28,757 nucleotides of DNA from a virus: the IMG/VR virus record IMGVR_UViG_3300035187_002872, positions 1 to 28,757 of that record; one strand, written 5' to 3'. Under the pieces are notes generated by a model. The model was not told the DNA's origin and made no database searches. It saw only the letters and a list, made by a program, of their open reading frames with translations. This document shows, in pieces, positions 16,998-25,576 of the stretch. The position numbers were made by a program, and so were the translations under genes. Within the stretch, counting starts at the first letter, position 1; each line of letters starts with the position of its first letter.

Positions 16998-17845
16998 TAA
17001 ATTTTCTCCCAAATAATAGGAATAATATCATTAGTATCTAAGTGTGAATTTGATTCACCAAACCACTTTTTTGGTGCCACTATTGTTTTACTTGGATTAT
17101 TAATCAACCAAGCACCCCACCAACTCATAGAACTATTAGCAATTATAGCACCAGAACATAAAGACATCAAGCACAAATCCCAATAAGGTAACAAAGATTG
17201 TTCATAACTACCATCAATACCCCTAACTTTATTTGGAGATTTGATATTTTCTTCCGAAAGAAAAAATCTATCAGAATTAAACATTTTCTGATTTCTACAC
17301 CACTCCAAATCATCACTAAATACGAATACCGGTATATTAGAATCAAATTTAGATAAAGCTTCTGTATAATATTGTTCTGATAGTAGGGGATGAAATTGTT
17401 GAGATTTTACATAATCACCTCTTCTAATGTGAAGAAAAATTGATTTACCCACATCTTCTATTATCTCTAAACAGGACTCCATTATACTATCTTGAAATTC
17501 AAAATCTTTTCTAATAATATCTTCAATATGTTTGAAGTATTTTTCAGATTGAAAATATCCATGAAGATTGATATTATCTGGACATTTATTAAAAAGATCT
17601 TTATTGAAATTAGTATCTTCCCAGACAATTGATTCTACTTCTGATAAAAAACCAAAATTCTTATCAGATACAGATATCATTTTAAAGCAATTGAACAATC
17701 CATAATCGCAGGTTGATTGAATATTGCTTGGTGGTATAACCCAATCAAAACCTCTATTTGCCGCTATTCCACGCAAAGCAGCATATTGGAACATTTGATT
17801 ACCAAGTCTACCATTAGATCCCAATTGATTATAAGATATCGCCAT
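16997..17845 (-). CDS. GT11 fucosyltransferase, copy C (282 aa)
   Basis: It has the same motifs as copies A and B: GRLGNQMFQYAALRGIAANR, FLHIRRGDYVK (about residue 139), FVFSDDLEWC and IIANSSMSWWGAWL. It is closer to B than to A, mainly at the N-terminus, while the acceptor-facing middle differs (an extra KSPNKVRGIDGSYEQ segment). This pattern suggests a shared donor and different acceptors. The start overlaps the epimerase gene by 17 nt. Confidence 0.9.
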   Translation of the reverse strand: MAISYNQLGSNGRLGNQMFQYAALRGIAANRGFDWVIPPSNIQSTCDYGLFNCFKMISVSDKNFGFLSEVESIVWEDTNFNKDLFNKCPDNINLHGYFQSEKYFKHIEDIIRKDFEFQDSIMESCLEIIEDVGKSIFLHIRRGDYVKSQQFHPLLSEQYYTEALSKFDSNIPVFVFSDDLEWCRNQKMFNSDRFFLSEENIKSPNKVRGIDGSYEQSLLPYWDLCLMSLCSGAIIANSSMSWWGAWLINNPSKTIVAPKKWFGESNSHLDTNDIIPIIWEKI

Positions 17846-18683
17846 ACATTTTAGTAAAAATTTTGTTTACACCATCTACAATAGATGTTTTAGGTTGCCA
17901 CCACTTTTTGATAAAATCGTTAGCCTTATTTTTCATATTCATCTGAACTGTATCTTTTTCAATTGATGGAATAATTTGGACTTTTTTTCCAACCTTTTCA
18001 AATTGATTTTGAATAATGTGAGCAAGATCAATTATTTTTGTCGATTGAAAACTTGTTATATGAAGTTCATCATCTGGAGTAAAATCTTTATAATTTAACA
18101 TTATTGTTTCCAATGCTTCACAACAATCTTCGGCGTATAAAAATTCTCTCTCTTCTTCACCATCAGTAATTAAATCAATTACATCAGAGTTTAAACCTTT
18201 ACGAATCAAATCTGTAACAACATGAGATTTTTCATAATTATTTTCAACTCCATAAACATTCCAAAATTTAACAACAAAATAACCCAATGATTTGGTATAA
18301 AGTTCACCAACATGTTTTAAGACACCATATGGAGAATGCCCCATATTACTCATTTGAGATGATGCAAATATGAAAGGTTTTTCATATTTTTTCAATAAAT
18401 CAAAAGTATTGACCATTAATCTTGAATTATTATTAATAAAATCAAACGTATGCTGATACTTTTTCAAATACCGAGATCCACCAACATCAAAGGCAAGAAA
18501 AAATACAAAATCACTGTCCTTAATAATAGATTCAAGAAGAGGATTTGGAATAATAGTCATATCCTCAAAAATATTATTATCAATATCAAATTTATGAACC
18601 GCATATCCTTTATTGGTAAGATACTCAACAAGATGAGATCCTATTTGACCACTAGATCCTAACACCGAAATTTTATTGTTCAT
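17829..18683 (-). CDS. NAD(P)-dependent sugar epimerase/dehydratase (extended SDR, 284 aa)
   Basis: The N-terminal Rossmann glycine motif is GSSGQIGSH (about residues 9-17). The catalytic Tyr-x-x-x-Lys appears as YGVLK after SSQMSNMGHSP, and the substrate-side phrase FWNVYGVEN with DGEEEREFLYAEDCCEAL is typical of extended short-chain dehydrogenases acting on nucleotide sugars (RmlD/GalE/Fcl-like). The exact reaction (4,6-dehydratase, epimerase or reductase) cannot be read. It lies between a methyltransferase and the GT11 cluster, so it probably makes or modifies a sugar used by them. Confidence 0.82.
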   Translation of the reverse strand: MNNKISVLGSSGQIGSHLVEYLTNKGYAVHKFDIDNNIFEDMTIIPNPLLESIIKDSDFVFFLAFDVGGSRYLKKYQHTFDFINNNSRLMVNTFDLLKKYEKPFIFASSQMSNMGHSPYGVLKHVGELYTKSLGYFVVKFWNVYGVENNYEKSHVVTDLIRKGLNSDVIDLITDGEEEREFLYAEDCCEALETIMLNYKDFTPDDELHITSFQSTKIIDLAHIIQNQFEKVGKKVQIIPSIEKDTVQMNMKNKANDFIKKWWQPKTSIVDGVNKIFTKMYGDIL

Positions 18684-18696
18684 TATTTTTTAATAA

Positions 18697-19479
18697 CTAT
18701 TTGTTTTTCTTGGTGCCATACATAATAAAATTGGTATGACACTTCCTTACTTCATTTTCAACTTCAATATCAAAATCTTTAGATGCATATTCAAGAAAAT
18801 ATTCGGAACTCATATTTCTAGGAGTTATATTATTATATGTTATATAAAATTTATTAGCATTAGAAATAACACCATTATAATATGCTTCCTGCAATTCAAA
18901 ACTACATTCCGAAAAAGCATAGTTACTGATTAAAAGATCTATGTTATCTACAGAAGAAATTTCATCATAAAACATTTGCATTACTTTTTCATCTAGACTT
19001 TGAAAATTACTCAAATATTTTTTAGACAATTCATTTACTTCCGGAAGATCCAGAATCATATAATTTTCAAATCCAATATATGAATGGATAATTCTGCAGA
19101 GTCCCCCATAACCTCCACCAATTTCTACAATATTATCAACTTTCTCACCATCAAGAAAATCACTAATATCTAAAACATTTTTAATGTATCTTATAGTAGT
19201 TGGAGAAATATCTCCAAATTTTTCAAATTCAAAAGTAACAGGATTTCCAACTTCGTCATTTTTTTTCAAATCAAAAATATCATCACCTGTCAGATGACTA
19301 ATATTTTTCATTTCCTCAATATAAGATTTTGCATCATCATAACTAACGTGCTCAAGAATTTCATGATATAATTCATTTCTTCTAAAATCTTTAAAAAGAA
19401 GATTATCTTCTACAAAAGACTTACATACTTTTAAATAGTTTACTGCATTATTTTCTGGGATGTCCCAATCGTAAATCAT
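18697..19479 (-). CDS. Putative sugar O-methyltransferase (260 aa)
   Basis: The SAM-binding glycine motif is VEIGGGYGGLCRII (about residue 117), followed by the acidic NYMILDLPEV (end of strand 2) and LLISNYAFSEC, the signature order of the putative sugar O-methyltransferase family found in polysaccharide clusters. An N-terminal helical region of about 110 residues probably binds the substrate. The gene starts 22 nt after the GT10 gene. O-methylation of fucose or another deoxy-sugar in the glycan is a reasonable inference. Confidence 0.8.
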   Translation of the reverse strand: MIYDWDIPENNAVNYLKVCKSFVEDNLLFKDFRRNELYHEILEHVSYDDAKSYIEEMKNISHLTGDDIFDLKKNDEVGNPVTFEFEKFGDISPTTIRYIKNVLDISDFLDGEKVDNIVEIGGGYGGLCRIIHSYIGFENYMILDLPEVNELSKKYLSNFQSLDEKVMQMFYDEISSVDNIDLLISNYAFSECSFELQEAYYNGVISNANKFYITYNNITPRNMSSEYFLEYASKDFDIEVENEVRKCHTNFIMYGTKKNK

Positions 19480-19501
19480 TTTTTTAATTTCTCCTAAAAC
19501 T

Positions 19502-20311
19502 TTAATTAGATTTAAAATAATTCAAAAATATGAAGTCCTCTAAAACCTCATATTGTTTGCACCTTTCTAAGTTATCTTCAATGGCACTCATCTTATTATA
19601 ATACATATCGTCAGATATTTCAAATTCTTCACTCAGAAAAATAATTCCATCAGAATTAAAATATTTTGCAATATCAGGAGATCCCATATAAACAGGAATA
19701 GTGCCTGTAGCAAAACAATCAAGAATCTTTTCAGTAAAGTAGGAATTATAGAATCCATTCTCAATTACCACTGAGAACATATAGTCACAAAGTCCATCTT
19801 CCTTATTATCAATCTCATTAAATCCGCGACCATAAAGATCAACTTGATCTCCAATCATTTCTACCCATTTAACCCTCAATACTTGCCCTTCTGTTAGTTT
19901 TTTATTTGAAGCAATCATAGAAATTAACTTAGACTTCTCATAAATCTTAGGTTCTTTAATCCAAAATCCCTGAGCAGGAACCCATTTAAATTTAGAATCT
20001 AATACTATAAGATCTTTATCGTGAGTAAAAATTAAATCAAAGGTATTGATATAATCCTTATAATTATTTCGTATATGATTATTGATTTCTGGTTTTATAT
20101 ACTTTGATTCGAGTAACCAGGCATATTTTTTACCTTCTATACCATCGTGAAAAGCATTTAAAATAGTATCATCAACATAAAATGTGTCACCAATAGAATC
20201 ATCACAAACCCAGTCAATATACTTAGATACTTTACCATGAACAGAGTATCCAGTATGACCTCCTGTGCGGTGAGTAAAAGTATCTCCAACTAAATTGAAT
20301 TTTTTTTTCAT
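19502..20311 (-). CDS. GT10-type fucosyltransferase (alpha-1,3/1,4-like, 269 aa)
   Basis: The C-terminal half carries the GT10 donor-binding core: YMFSVVIENGFYNSYFTEKI, then LDCFATGTIPVYMGSPDIAK (about residues 178-220), matching the conserved F-E-N-S...T-E-K...G-x-x-P-V-x-x-G pattern of alpha-1,3-fucosyltransferases. The N-terminal half is variable, as expected for acceptor recognition. It is a bacterial-type soluble enzyme with no membrane anchor. With GT11 and gmd/fcl it adds a second fucose linkage type. Its ATG faces the divergent plus-strand gene. Confidence 0.85.
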   Translation of the reverse strand: MKKKFNLVGDTFTHRTGGHTGYSVHGKVSKYIDWVCDDSIGDTFYVDDTILNAFHDGIEGKKYAWLLESKYIKPEINNHIRNNYKDYINTFDLIFTHDKDLIVLDSKFKWVPAQGFWIKEPKIYEKSKLISMIASNKKLTEGQVLRVKWVEMIGDQVDLYGRGFNEIDNKEDGLCDYMFSVVIENGFYNSYFTEKILDCFATGTIPVYMGSPDIAKYFNSDGIIFLSEEFEISDDMYYNKMSAIEDNLERCKQYEVLEDFIFLNYFKSN

Positions 20312-20323
20312 AAATGATATAAT
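20295..20323 (+). promoter_or_regulatory. Sigma70-type promoter for the plus-strand gene
   Basis: TTGAAT (20295-20300), a 17-bp spacer and TATAAT (20318-20323) stand 27 nt before the ATG at 20351. The -35 box lies inside the start of the divergent GT10 gene. Confidence 0.7.
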
Positions 20324-20350
20324 ATATAAATCTGATGTTGAATTAAAAAA

Positions 20351-21031
20351 ATGCGAGTCATATCCTTTTCATTATACGGCAATAATTCAAAATATACAAT
20401 AGGTGCTATCAAAAACTCCAAATTAAAAGAAAGTTTTTTTCCAGATTGGGAAATGAGAGTCTATCATAATGACTCTGTACCTAACTATGTATTAGAGCAA
20501 CTGGAAGCAAATAATGTTGTTTTGGTTAATACTGGAGTAGATCAAGGTTTCTGTAACGCTATGTGGCGTTTTGCTCCAGCATCAGAAAAGGTAGAATGCT
20601 TCATTTCAAGAGATTGTGATTCCCGTCTCTCTAAGCGTGATGCTGTAGCAGTAGAAGAATGGTTAGAATCTGGAAAATGTTTTCATATTATTCGTGACCA
20701 TCCTGGTGGTCACGCTTGGGAAATCAATGCTGGTATGTGGGGAGCAAGAGGATGTTTTGTTGAAAATATTCAAGAAAAAATTGATTATTATATCAAAACC
20801 AGTTCTTGGGTAACAGATAGAGCAGTGGATCAAAGATTCTTACAAGAAGTCATTTATCCCAGAGCTCTTGAAAGTTTATTCCTTCACGATGAATACTTTA
20901 ATTATGAAGGTATCGGTGTCGCTATTAAGAGAGACCGCCAACTAGATAACTTTGCTTTTATTGGAGAACCTTTTGACGAAAATGATAATCAGTTAGAAGA
21001 TCATAGAGCAATGATTATTCAAAGATATTGA
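20351..21031 (+). CDS. GT-A-like glycosyltransferase-type protein, the only plus-strand gene (226 aa)
   Basis: The order of motifs resembles GT8/GT32-like enzymes: MRVISFSLYG at the start, FPDWEMRVYHNDSVP, FISRDCDSRLS (about residue 92, D-x-D) and FHIIRDHPGGHAWEINAGMWG (about 120-140, paired His, Asp and Asn near the active site). It could transfer a sugar within the same glycan, or act on a different acceptor. It runs opposite to all neighbours, has its own promoter, and its 3' end overlaps the convergent GT2 gene by 13 nt, so it is a separate transcription unit. The exact family is uncertain. Confidence 0.7.
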   Translation: MRVISFSLYGNNSKYTIGAIKNSKLKESFFPDWEMRVYHNDSVPNYVLEQLEANNVVLVNTGVDQGFCNAMWRFAPASEKVECFISRDCDSRLSKRDAVAVEEWLESGKCFHIIRDHPGGHAWEINAGMWGARGCFVENIQEKIDYYIKTSSWVTDRAVDQRFLQEVIYPRALESLFLHDEYFNYEGIGVAIKRDRQLDNFAFIGEPFDENDNQLEDHRAMIIQRY

Positions 21032-21726
21032 AGACTTTCTGGAAGAATCTTCTGCTTATAGAGTGAAAGATTCTTCTCATATATTGCCTGATCTTCAGAA
21101 TAAGGTGTTGCTACCTTATCTGCGGGAAGAGAACAAACTTTAATATGTCTGAGGTCTTTTACCTTATATTCAAAAGCCCAAGCACGATACGCCATATCAG
21201 CATCAGCATAATAATATCGATAATCTGGATTGTACCTTCCAATCTCTCTGAAAATCTTTTTGCGATAGAGACCATAATTCATCACAATCTCACCACCAGA
21301 ATCTGCAATATTACACAAACACCAACCTTCCGTATGGTCTCTTCCCTTTAACCAATCTGGGTTTTTTGTATCTTCATAAGTCCCATACTTCCAATTAAAG
21401 AGATAAAAGTCGTGATTTGATTGAAGTTCTAGGAATACCTCAGACCACTCATTACACAAAATTACATCATCATTCCATTGACAAATAACTTCATGTGTTG
21501 CTGCTTGAATACCTAGATTCATAAAGTGTGGATATGAACTACGACCACCAACTTCAATTAGTTTAATCTGTGGATGATTAAGTTTTTGAATATAATCAAT
21601 CGTACCATCATTACTTCCACCATCCACGAGCACAAGTTCTAATCTTTCATCAGATAAGACTGTATTTGCAATAAGTGTAGGAAGCATACCTACGCGATTT
21701 AAGGTGCCAGTTACAATACTAATCAT
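21019..21726 (-). CDS. GT2 family glycosyltransferase (235 aa)
   Basis: A classic short GT2: MISIVTGTLNRVGML at the N-terminus, LVLVDGGSNDGT (about residue 32, first Asp motif), CQWNDDVIL (about 80, D-x-D equivalent), and YYYADADMAYRAWAFEYKV near residue 172 on the acceptor/catalytic-base side. There is no membrane segment, so a cytosolic enzyme acting on lipid- or protein-linked glycan is plausible. TAATG overlap with the preceding gene shows coupling. It is the last gene of the operon starting at 28308. Confidence 0.88.
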   Translation of the reverse strand: MISIVTGTLNRVGMLPTLIANTVLSDERLELVLVDGGSNDGTIDYIQKLNHPQIKLIEVGGRSSYPHFMNLGIQAATHEVICQWNDDVILCNEWSEVFLELQSNHDFYLFNWKYGTYEDTKNPDWLKGRDHTEGWCLCNIADSGGEIVMNYGLYRKKIFREIGRYNPDYRYYYADADMAYRAWAFEYKVKDLRHIKVCSLPADKVATPYSEDQAIYEKNLSLYKQKILPESLQYL

Positions 21727-22403
21727 TATTTTATCTCGATAAAAGGATTAAAACCAGAAGAGTTCATTGACTCATCATATTGCCTTACGTAGTTATGCTG
21801 ATACAGTTTGGGTTTATCTAACTTGTAGGAGCACATTAGTTCTTTGAAAGATGACTGCATAAAATGAATCTCTTCTGCATTTTCAATCAGAGTAATATAA
21901 TCAAAAACATTGAATCTCTTATCATTCATAATCACCTTATATTCAGTTTCAATTCGATTCATATCAATTGAAAACCCACGAGAGGCATCATCGTGTACAA
22001 AAATATAATTCTCTCCAGTTGGATTCAGAGTATTCAATACTTCTTTCTCTTTTTCTAAATCCCGTTCAAAGTAAAACTCATCAAACCTAACTGAAAAATC
22101 CAATCCAGCAAGTTTATAGAATGCTTTATCAAATGGAAGTTCTGGCATCACTCCAGATAAATCACCAAATCCAATCTTCAAGCAATCTAACTTCTGATTT
22201 GAAATATAGTAGTCTGCTTGAGGGTCGCTTTCCACACCAAGAACTTGAAACTTTTCTAGGTCACGATACATATACTGCACATTCTTTACATTATGATTAT
22301 ATGCAAATAGGGTAATTGCACCATATTCCTTGTAAAAATGTCTAACCATACCATTATTAATGATATGGTCACCTAATCCCAAATGATGATAGATATATTT
22401 CAT
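21726..22403 (-). CDS. Unassigned glycan-island protein, possible GT-B-like (225 aa)
   Basis: It opens with YIYHHLGLGDHIINNGMVRH, reminiscent of the N-terminal LGLGD phrase of some glycosyltransferase B-fold and heptosyltransferase-like proteins that locate a nucleotide-sugar site. The C-terminal half has YIFVHDDASRGFSID and EEIHFMQSSFKELMC, also in the expected place for a second Rossmann-like domain. At 225 residues it is short for a full GT-B enzyme. Start and stop overlap neighbours (TAATG both sides). The glycosyltransferase role is inference; no family is certain. Confidence 0.55.
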   Translation of the reverse strand: MKYIYHHLGLGDHIINNGMVRHFYKEYGAITLFAYNHNVKNVQYMYRDLEKFQVLGVESDPQADYYISNQKLDCLKIGFGDLSGVMPELPFDKAFYKLAGLDFSVRFDEFYFERDLEKEKEVLNTLNPTGENYIFVHDDASRGFSIDMNRIETEYKVIMNDKRFNVFDYITLIENAEEIHFMQSSFKELMCSYKLDKPKLYQHNYVRQYDESMNSSGFNPFIEIK

Positions 22404-23170
22404 TAATTTAAATTAAGAATTGTTTGATGATGATTTGCCCCCATAATCAATGCTAGGAGACTGACATTCGAAAAACTATACAAAAAGTGACTACAACTTG
22501 AAAGAATAAAAACGCTCGATAATACTTCTTCATTAATTATATCCCTATTGGGTAAATTATGCAATGGAGCATTATCTGAACTAATATGAATTGTATCGTC
22601 ATATATGACTACATTTCCATATCTTTCTTTGATAGGATTTAGATACTTAATATCATCTGTTGCCAAAAAGATATTTTGTATATCCACCATATCAAAGTAT
22701 CTGTCAATTTTTTGAATAATATTATCTATACTTGGTTCAGGTATCTCATTTTTCTTATCTGTGCCTCTAATTTGAATACCAAGTGTCTTATTAGTAATTC
22801 CCAAATCGGCAAACTTCTTTTCAAATAGTTTTCTTTTATCGTCTTTAATCTTAAGAATACTATCAAACACTTTATTCTTCAATTTTAAATTTTCTACATT
22901 AGCAATTGTATGTGCAGTGTAGTCAGAATGATGCAATTGATTCTGAAAAAATCTATCTAACCACCAAGACCCCGCATCATATTCATCATCACCATCCTCA
23001 TAGACATTATCAAAGAGTTTAAGAGTTTGTGATTCAAAAACAGAGCAGTTTAAGTTTTCATAGACACAATAATGCTCCAATGCAATATCAATAATTGCAC
23101 ATACAATGGAGCAGAATCCTTTGTATGAATAATTGAATCTAGGGTCTTGAAGAGTTATGCAGGCATTCAT
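22403..23170 (-). CDS. Fucosyltransferase-like protein (GT23 / O-FucT fold-like, 255 aa)
   Basis: The motifs LGIQIRGTDKKNE (about residue 129), NIFLATDDIKYL (about 164) and a C-terminal SSVFILSSCSHFLYSFSN followed by VSLLALIMG match the three GDP-fucose-fold blocks of NodZ/FUT8-type alpha-1,6-fucosyltransferases and related O-fucosyltransferases (H-x-R-x-x-D-K, F-x-A-T-D, and the Ser/Asn loop). The His of the first block is Gln here (QIRGTDK). It overlaps the HAD gene (ATGA). A fucosyltransferase function fits the operon, but the divergence leaves this open. Confidence 0.62.
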   Translation of the reverse strand: MNACITLQDPRFNYSYKGFCSIVCAIIDIALEHYCVYENLNCSVFESQTLKLFDNVYEDGDDEYDAGSWWLDRFFQNQLHHSDYTAHTIANVENLKLKNKVFDSILKIKDDKRKLFEKKFADLGITNKTLGIQIRGTDKKNEIPEPSIDNIIQKIDRYFDMVDIQNIFLATDDIKYLNPIKERYGNVVIYDDTIHISSDNAPLHNLPNRDIINEEVLSSVFILSSCSHFLYSFSNVSLLALIMGANHHQTILNLN

Positions 23171-23508
23171 AGTCCAGTGTCTCTATCTAAATTATAAGCA
23201 TAAGCAGTTTTAAGACCGCTTGGTTTTTTATCATTAAATAATATCCTTTCACCTATAGGTAAATCATAGATGATATGGTCAAATCTAATATTATTTTCTT
23301 TAAGAAACTTTTCAGTAATTTCTTTATACTCCAAAGACCTTGCAGTTAGAATAACAATTTTATCATCCTTTGAAATCTTTGAAAAGAAATCTTTAACACC
23401 AGGAAGCAATTCTTCACCAGCATTCTTATAACCATTATGTTTGACTAGTGTCCCATCCATATCAAACAACCAGGTTTTATTTAAATCAGAGTAATTGCTT
23501 CCGTCCAT
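23167..23508 (-). CDS. HAD-superfamily phosphatase (113 aa)
   Basis: HAD motif I is WLFDMDGTLV (Asp nucleophile and Asp acid), motif II is VILTARS, and IYDLPIGERILFNDKKPSG near the end carries a late Asp and Lys pair (motifs III/IV). At ~113 residues it is a capless C0-type HAD, similar to small capsule-biosynthesis phosphatases that remove phosphate from a sugar phosphate. The gene overlaps the 3' end of the nucleotidyltransferase-kinase gene by 28 nt and precedes the GT23-like gene (ATGA). See the pathway finding for its likely place. Confidence 0.82.
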   Translation of the reverse strand: MDGSNYSDLNKTWLFDMDGTLVKHNGYKNAGEELLPGVKDFFSKISKDDKIVILTARSLEYKEITEKFLKENNIRFDHIIYDLPIGERILFNDKKPSGLKTAYAYNLDRDTGL

Positions 23509-25004
23509 AACTCACATCCCTTATAAAATGAATACAAAACCGCATCAATATCTTCCTTTACATAACCAGATAAAGAAAACCAAATACCTGCGTGGAGTAA
23601 AAGCATTTCAACTTTGGTCATTCTTGACCTCTGAATAATATATTCACCAAAGTGCTCATAACCATTGGATTCAATATCTAGTTTGATACCATTACTCATA
23701 TCCACACTAAACTTTTTAGAATTAATTTTATCATAGTTTCCCACTGCAGAATAATAAAGTTTTGCCCAATCATATCTGGGGTCTCCGTAGATTTTATTTC
23801 CCCCAAAAGTTCCTCTGGGGTCAATAAACCAAACTTGATTCTTGTCATCGACAAGAGTGTTACTAAAAGTGCAGTCACCGTGAATAACCGTGTAATGAAG
23901 ATTCTTGAGAAGATTATTTTCCATAATCTCTTCAAAACTTCTCATATCACAAAAAGGATTCCTACAAGACTTACGATTGATTTGAATTACTGGTTTAGAG
24001 AAATCCTCTATAATATGTCTAACCTGCATCACTCTCTGATACGGTTTAAACATATAAGTATCAGCACAATCATAATCATTATTTGGAGCACATTCATTAA
24101 TTGAATGTAATTCTTGAAGTGCATCACAATAATTTTCAATTATCCAATCCTTACCTTGCTTTATATCCCAAGCGTGTTTTCCTTCCACTTTAGACATAAT
24201 TAAAGGTTCTGTAGAATAAATTTTTGGTATTCTTTGAAAATCATTCTTCACATAGGCATACCATTCTTTTTCTGCCTGATGAACTTTATCATATTTTGCG
24301 TCAATACATTTTTTATAGACCTTATCATCTTCAATTTTAACTTCATTGAAAAATCGATGATTGACTGCTTTATTCAATAGTTCCTCATACTTATCTACAG
24401 TCCCAACCTCAAAGCAATCGTGATTTGTAAAGGATGATATCTCATAAGGCATATAAGTATCAGATAAAAATCCTCTCACCAATGACTTATCAGTTTTTAA
24501 ATTTTCAAATCTTTGCTTATTTTTAAAAGCAAAAAATCCCGATACTCCCTTTTCTTGAGAAGGAATGTTTTTAAAGACTCCATTCTCCAGTGACCACCGA
24601 CAATCAAAATTACCTGCAAGTCCCACAAGCATTTCATTATCAAACTCAAACTCCTGCTCCCGTTCAAAGAACAAATCAGACCAGGTGATAATAAATGGTT
24701 CTCCATCAGGAACATTTTGAAGTGCTGATTGAATACCTGCAGCAGTTCCTTCCTCTTCAGTCTGCATAAGAATGTAATTATCAAAATTACTAATCTCACA
24801 AATATAATGCAAAAGCATTTTAAAGTGAGTATCGCCAATGATAATGACTGTTTTATCTCTGTATATTTCCAGAGTCTGCTCAATCATTGGTTTGCCATAA
24901 ACTGGCACCAAACACTTTGGGCGATTCATTGTATATTTGCCCAGACGAGTGCCTTTTCCACCTGCCTGGACAATTACATACTTAATATCTTTATGGGTAA
25001 TCAT
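23481..25004 (-). CDS. Fused sugar-1-phosphate nucleotidyltransferase and APH/choline-kinase-like sugar kinase (507 aa)
   Basis: Residues 1-230 form a nucleotidyltransferase: QAGGKGTRLGKYTMNRPKCL holds the G-x-G-T-R-x(n)-P-K signature, with ITWSDLFF supplying the metal Asp (about 109). Residues of about 235-507 are an aminoglycoside-phosphotransferase/choline-kinase fold, with YTVIHGDCTFSNTLVD (catalytic H-G-D-x(4)-N, about 371-386) and WFIDPRGTFGG (metal Asp), then GDPRYDWAKLYY. The pairing recalls AmgK (anomeric sugar kinase) with MurU (nucleotidyltransferase), and LicA with LicC, here in one chain. It would phosphorylate a free sugar or alcohol and then activate it as an NDP-derivative. 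It is coupled to the SIS gene (ATGA). The substrate is not determined. Confidence 0.85.
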   Translation of the reverse strand: MITHKDIKYVIVQAGGKGTRLGKYTMNRPKCLVPVYGKPMIEQTLEIYRDKTVIIIGDTHFKMLLHYICEISNFDNYILMQTEEEGTAAGIQSALQNVPDGEPFIITWSDLFFEREQEFEFDNEMLVGLAGNFDCRWSLENGVFKNIPSQEKGVSGFFAFKNKQRFENLKTDKSLVRGFLSDTYMPYEISSFTNHDCFEVGTVDKYEELLNKAVNHRFFNEVKIEDDKVYKKCIDAKYDKVHQAEKEWYAYVKNDFQRIPKIYSTEPLIMSKVEGKHAWDIKQGKDWIIENYCDALQELHSINECAPNNDYDCADTYMFKPYQRVMQVRHIIEDFSKPVIQINRKSCRNPFCDMRSFEEIMENNLLKNLHYTVIHGDCTFSNTLVDDKNQVWFIDPRGTFGGNKIYGDPRYDWAKLYYSAVGNYDKINSKKFSVDMSNGIKLDIESNGYEHFGEYIIQRSRMTKVEMLLLHAGIWFSLSGYVKEDIDAVLYSFYKGCELWTEAITLI

Positions 25005-25576
25005 ACAACTGTCTTTCCAATACTACCACCTGGATGATTTTGCACAAACTGTTTGAGTGTAAGATTTTTTCTTCTTGATATTTCACAAGCAACAGATTGA
25101 AGAAAGATTGTGAAGATTGCAATTGAAGAAGTTGGCACAATATTCAAATGATCTGCTTCTTTATCGACGTGCAAGTTAATATCAAGAGATGAATATTTTT
25201 GAGATTGATTACCATTATTAGAGTGAATGGATACAATCTTACAGTTTTTATGACTTACGTGATGTAAAAAATTAACCAGTTCATCAGTGTTTCCACTTTT
25301 TGATACTGCGATTAAAAGGTCATTCTCATCAATTACCCCCATATCACCGTGAACACTATCAACAGCATCAATAAAAAAACAAGGGACTCCGATTGAAGAT
25401 ATTGTAGATGTTGCTTTAGCAGCAACATGACCGTTCTTACCAATTCCTGTAAGGAGAATTTTTCCCTTACAATTCATAATAAGGTCTATCATCTTCTCTA
25501 CATTTTCATCCTCAAGATGCTCATAAGAAGTTTGAAGTGATTCAATATGAGATTTATAAAAGTCCCTTACCGACAT
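25001..25576 (-). CDS. SIS-domain sugar-phosphate isomerase, KpsF/KdsD-like without CBS domains (191 aa)
   Basis: The signature is that of D-arabinose-5-phosphate isomerases: KILLTGIGKNGHVAAKATST, then VDSVHGDMGVI, LLIAVSKSGNTDELVNF (sugar-phosphate loop) and the C-terminal HPGGSIGK. Full-length KdsD/KpsF enzymes are about 320 residues because two CBS domains follow; this protein ends after the SIS domain, as in some capsule-cluster forms. The expected reaction is D-ribulose-5-phosphate to D-arabinose-5-phosphate, or a related ketose/aldose pair. It sits between fcl and the fused kinase, both overlapping. Confidence 0.87.
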   Translation of the reverse strand: MSVRDFYKSHIESLQTSYEHLEDENVEKMIDLIMNCKGKILLTGIGKNGHVAAKATSTISSIGVPCFFIDAVDSVHGDMGVIDENDLLIAVSKSGNTDELVNFLHHVSHKNCKIVSIHSNNGNQSQKYSSLDINLHVDKEADHLNIVPTSSIAIFTIFLQSVACEISRRKNLTLKQFVQNHPGGSIGKTVV

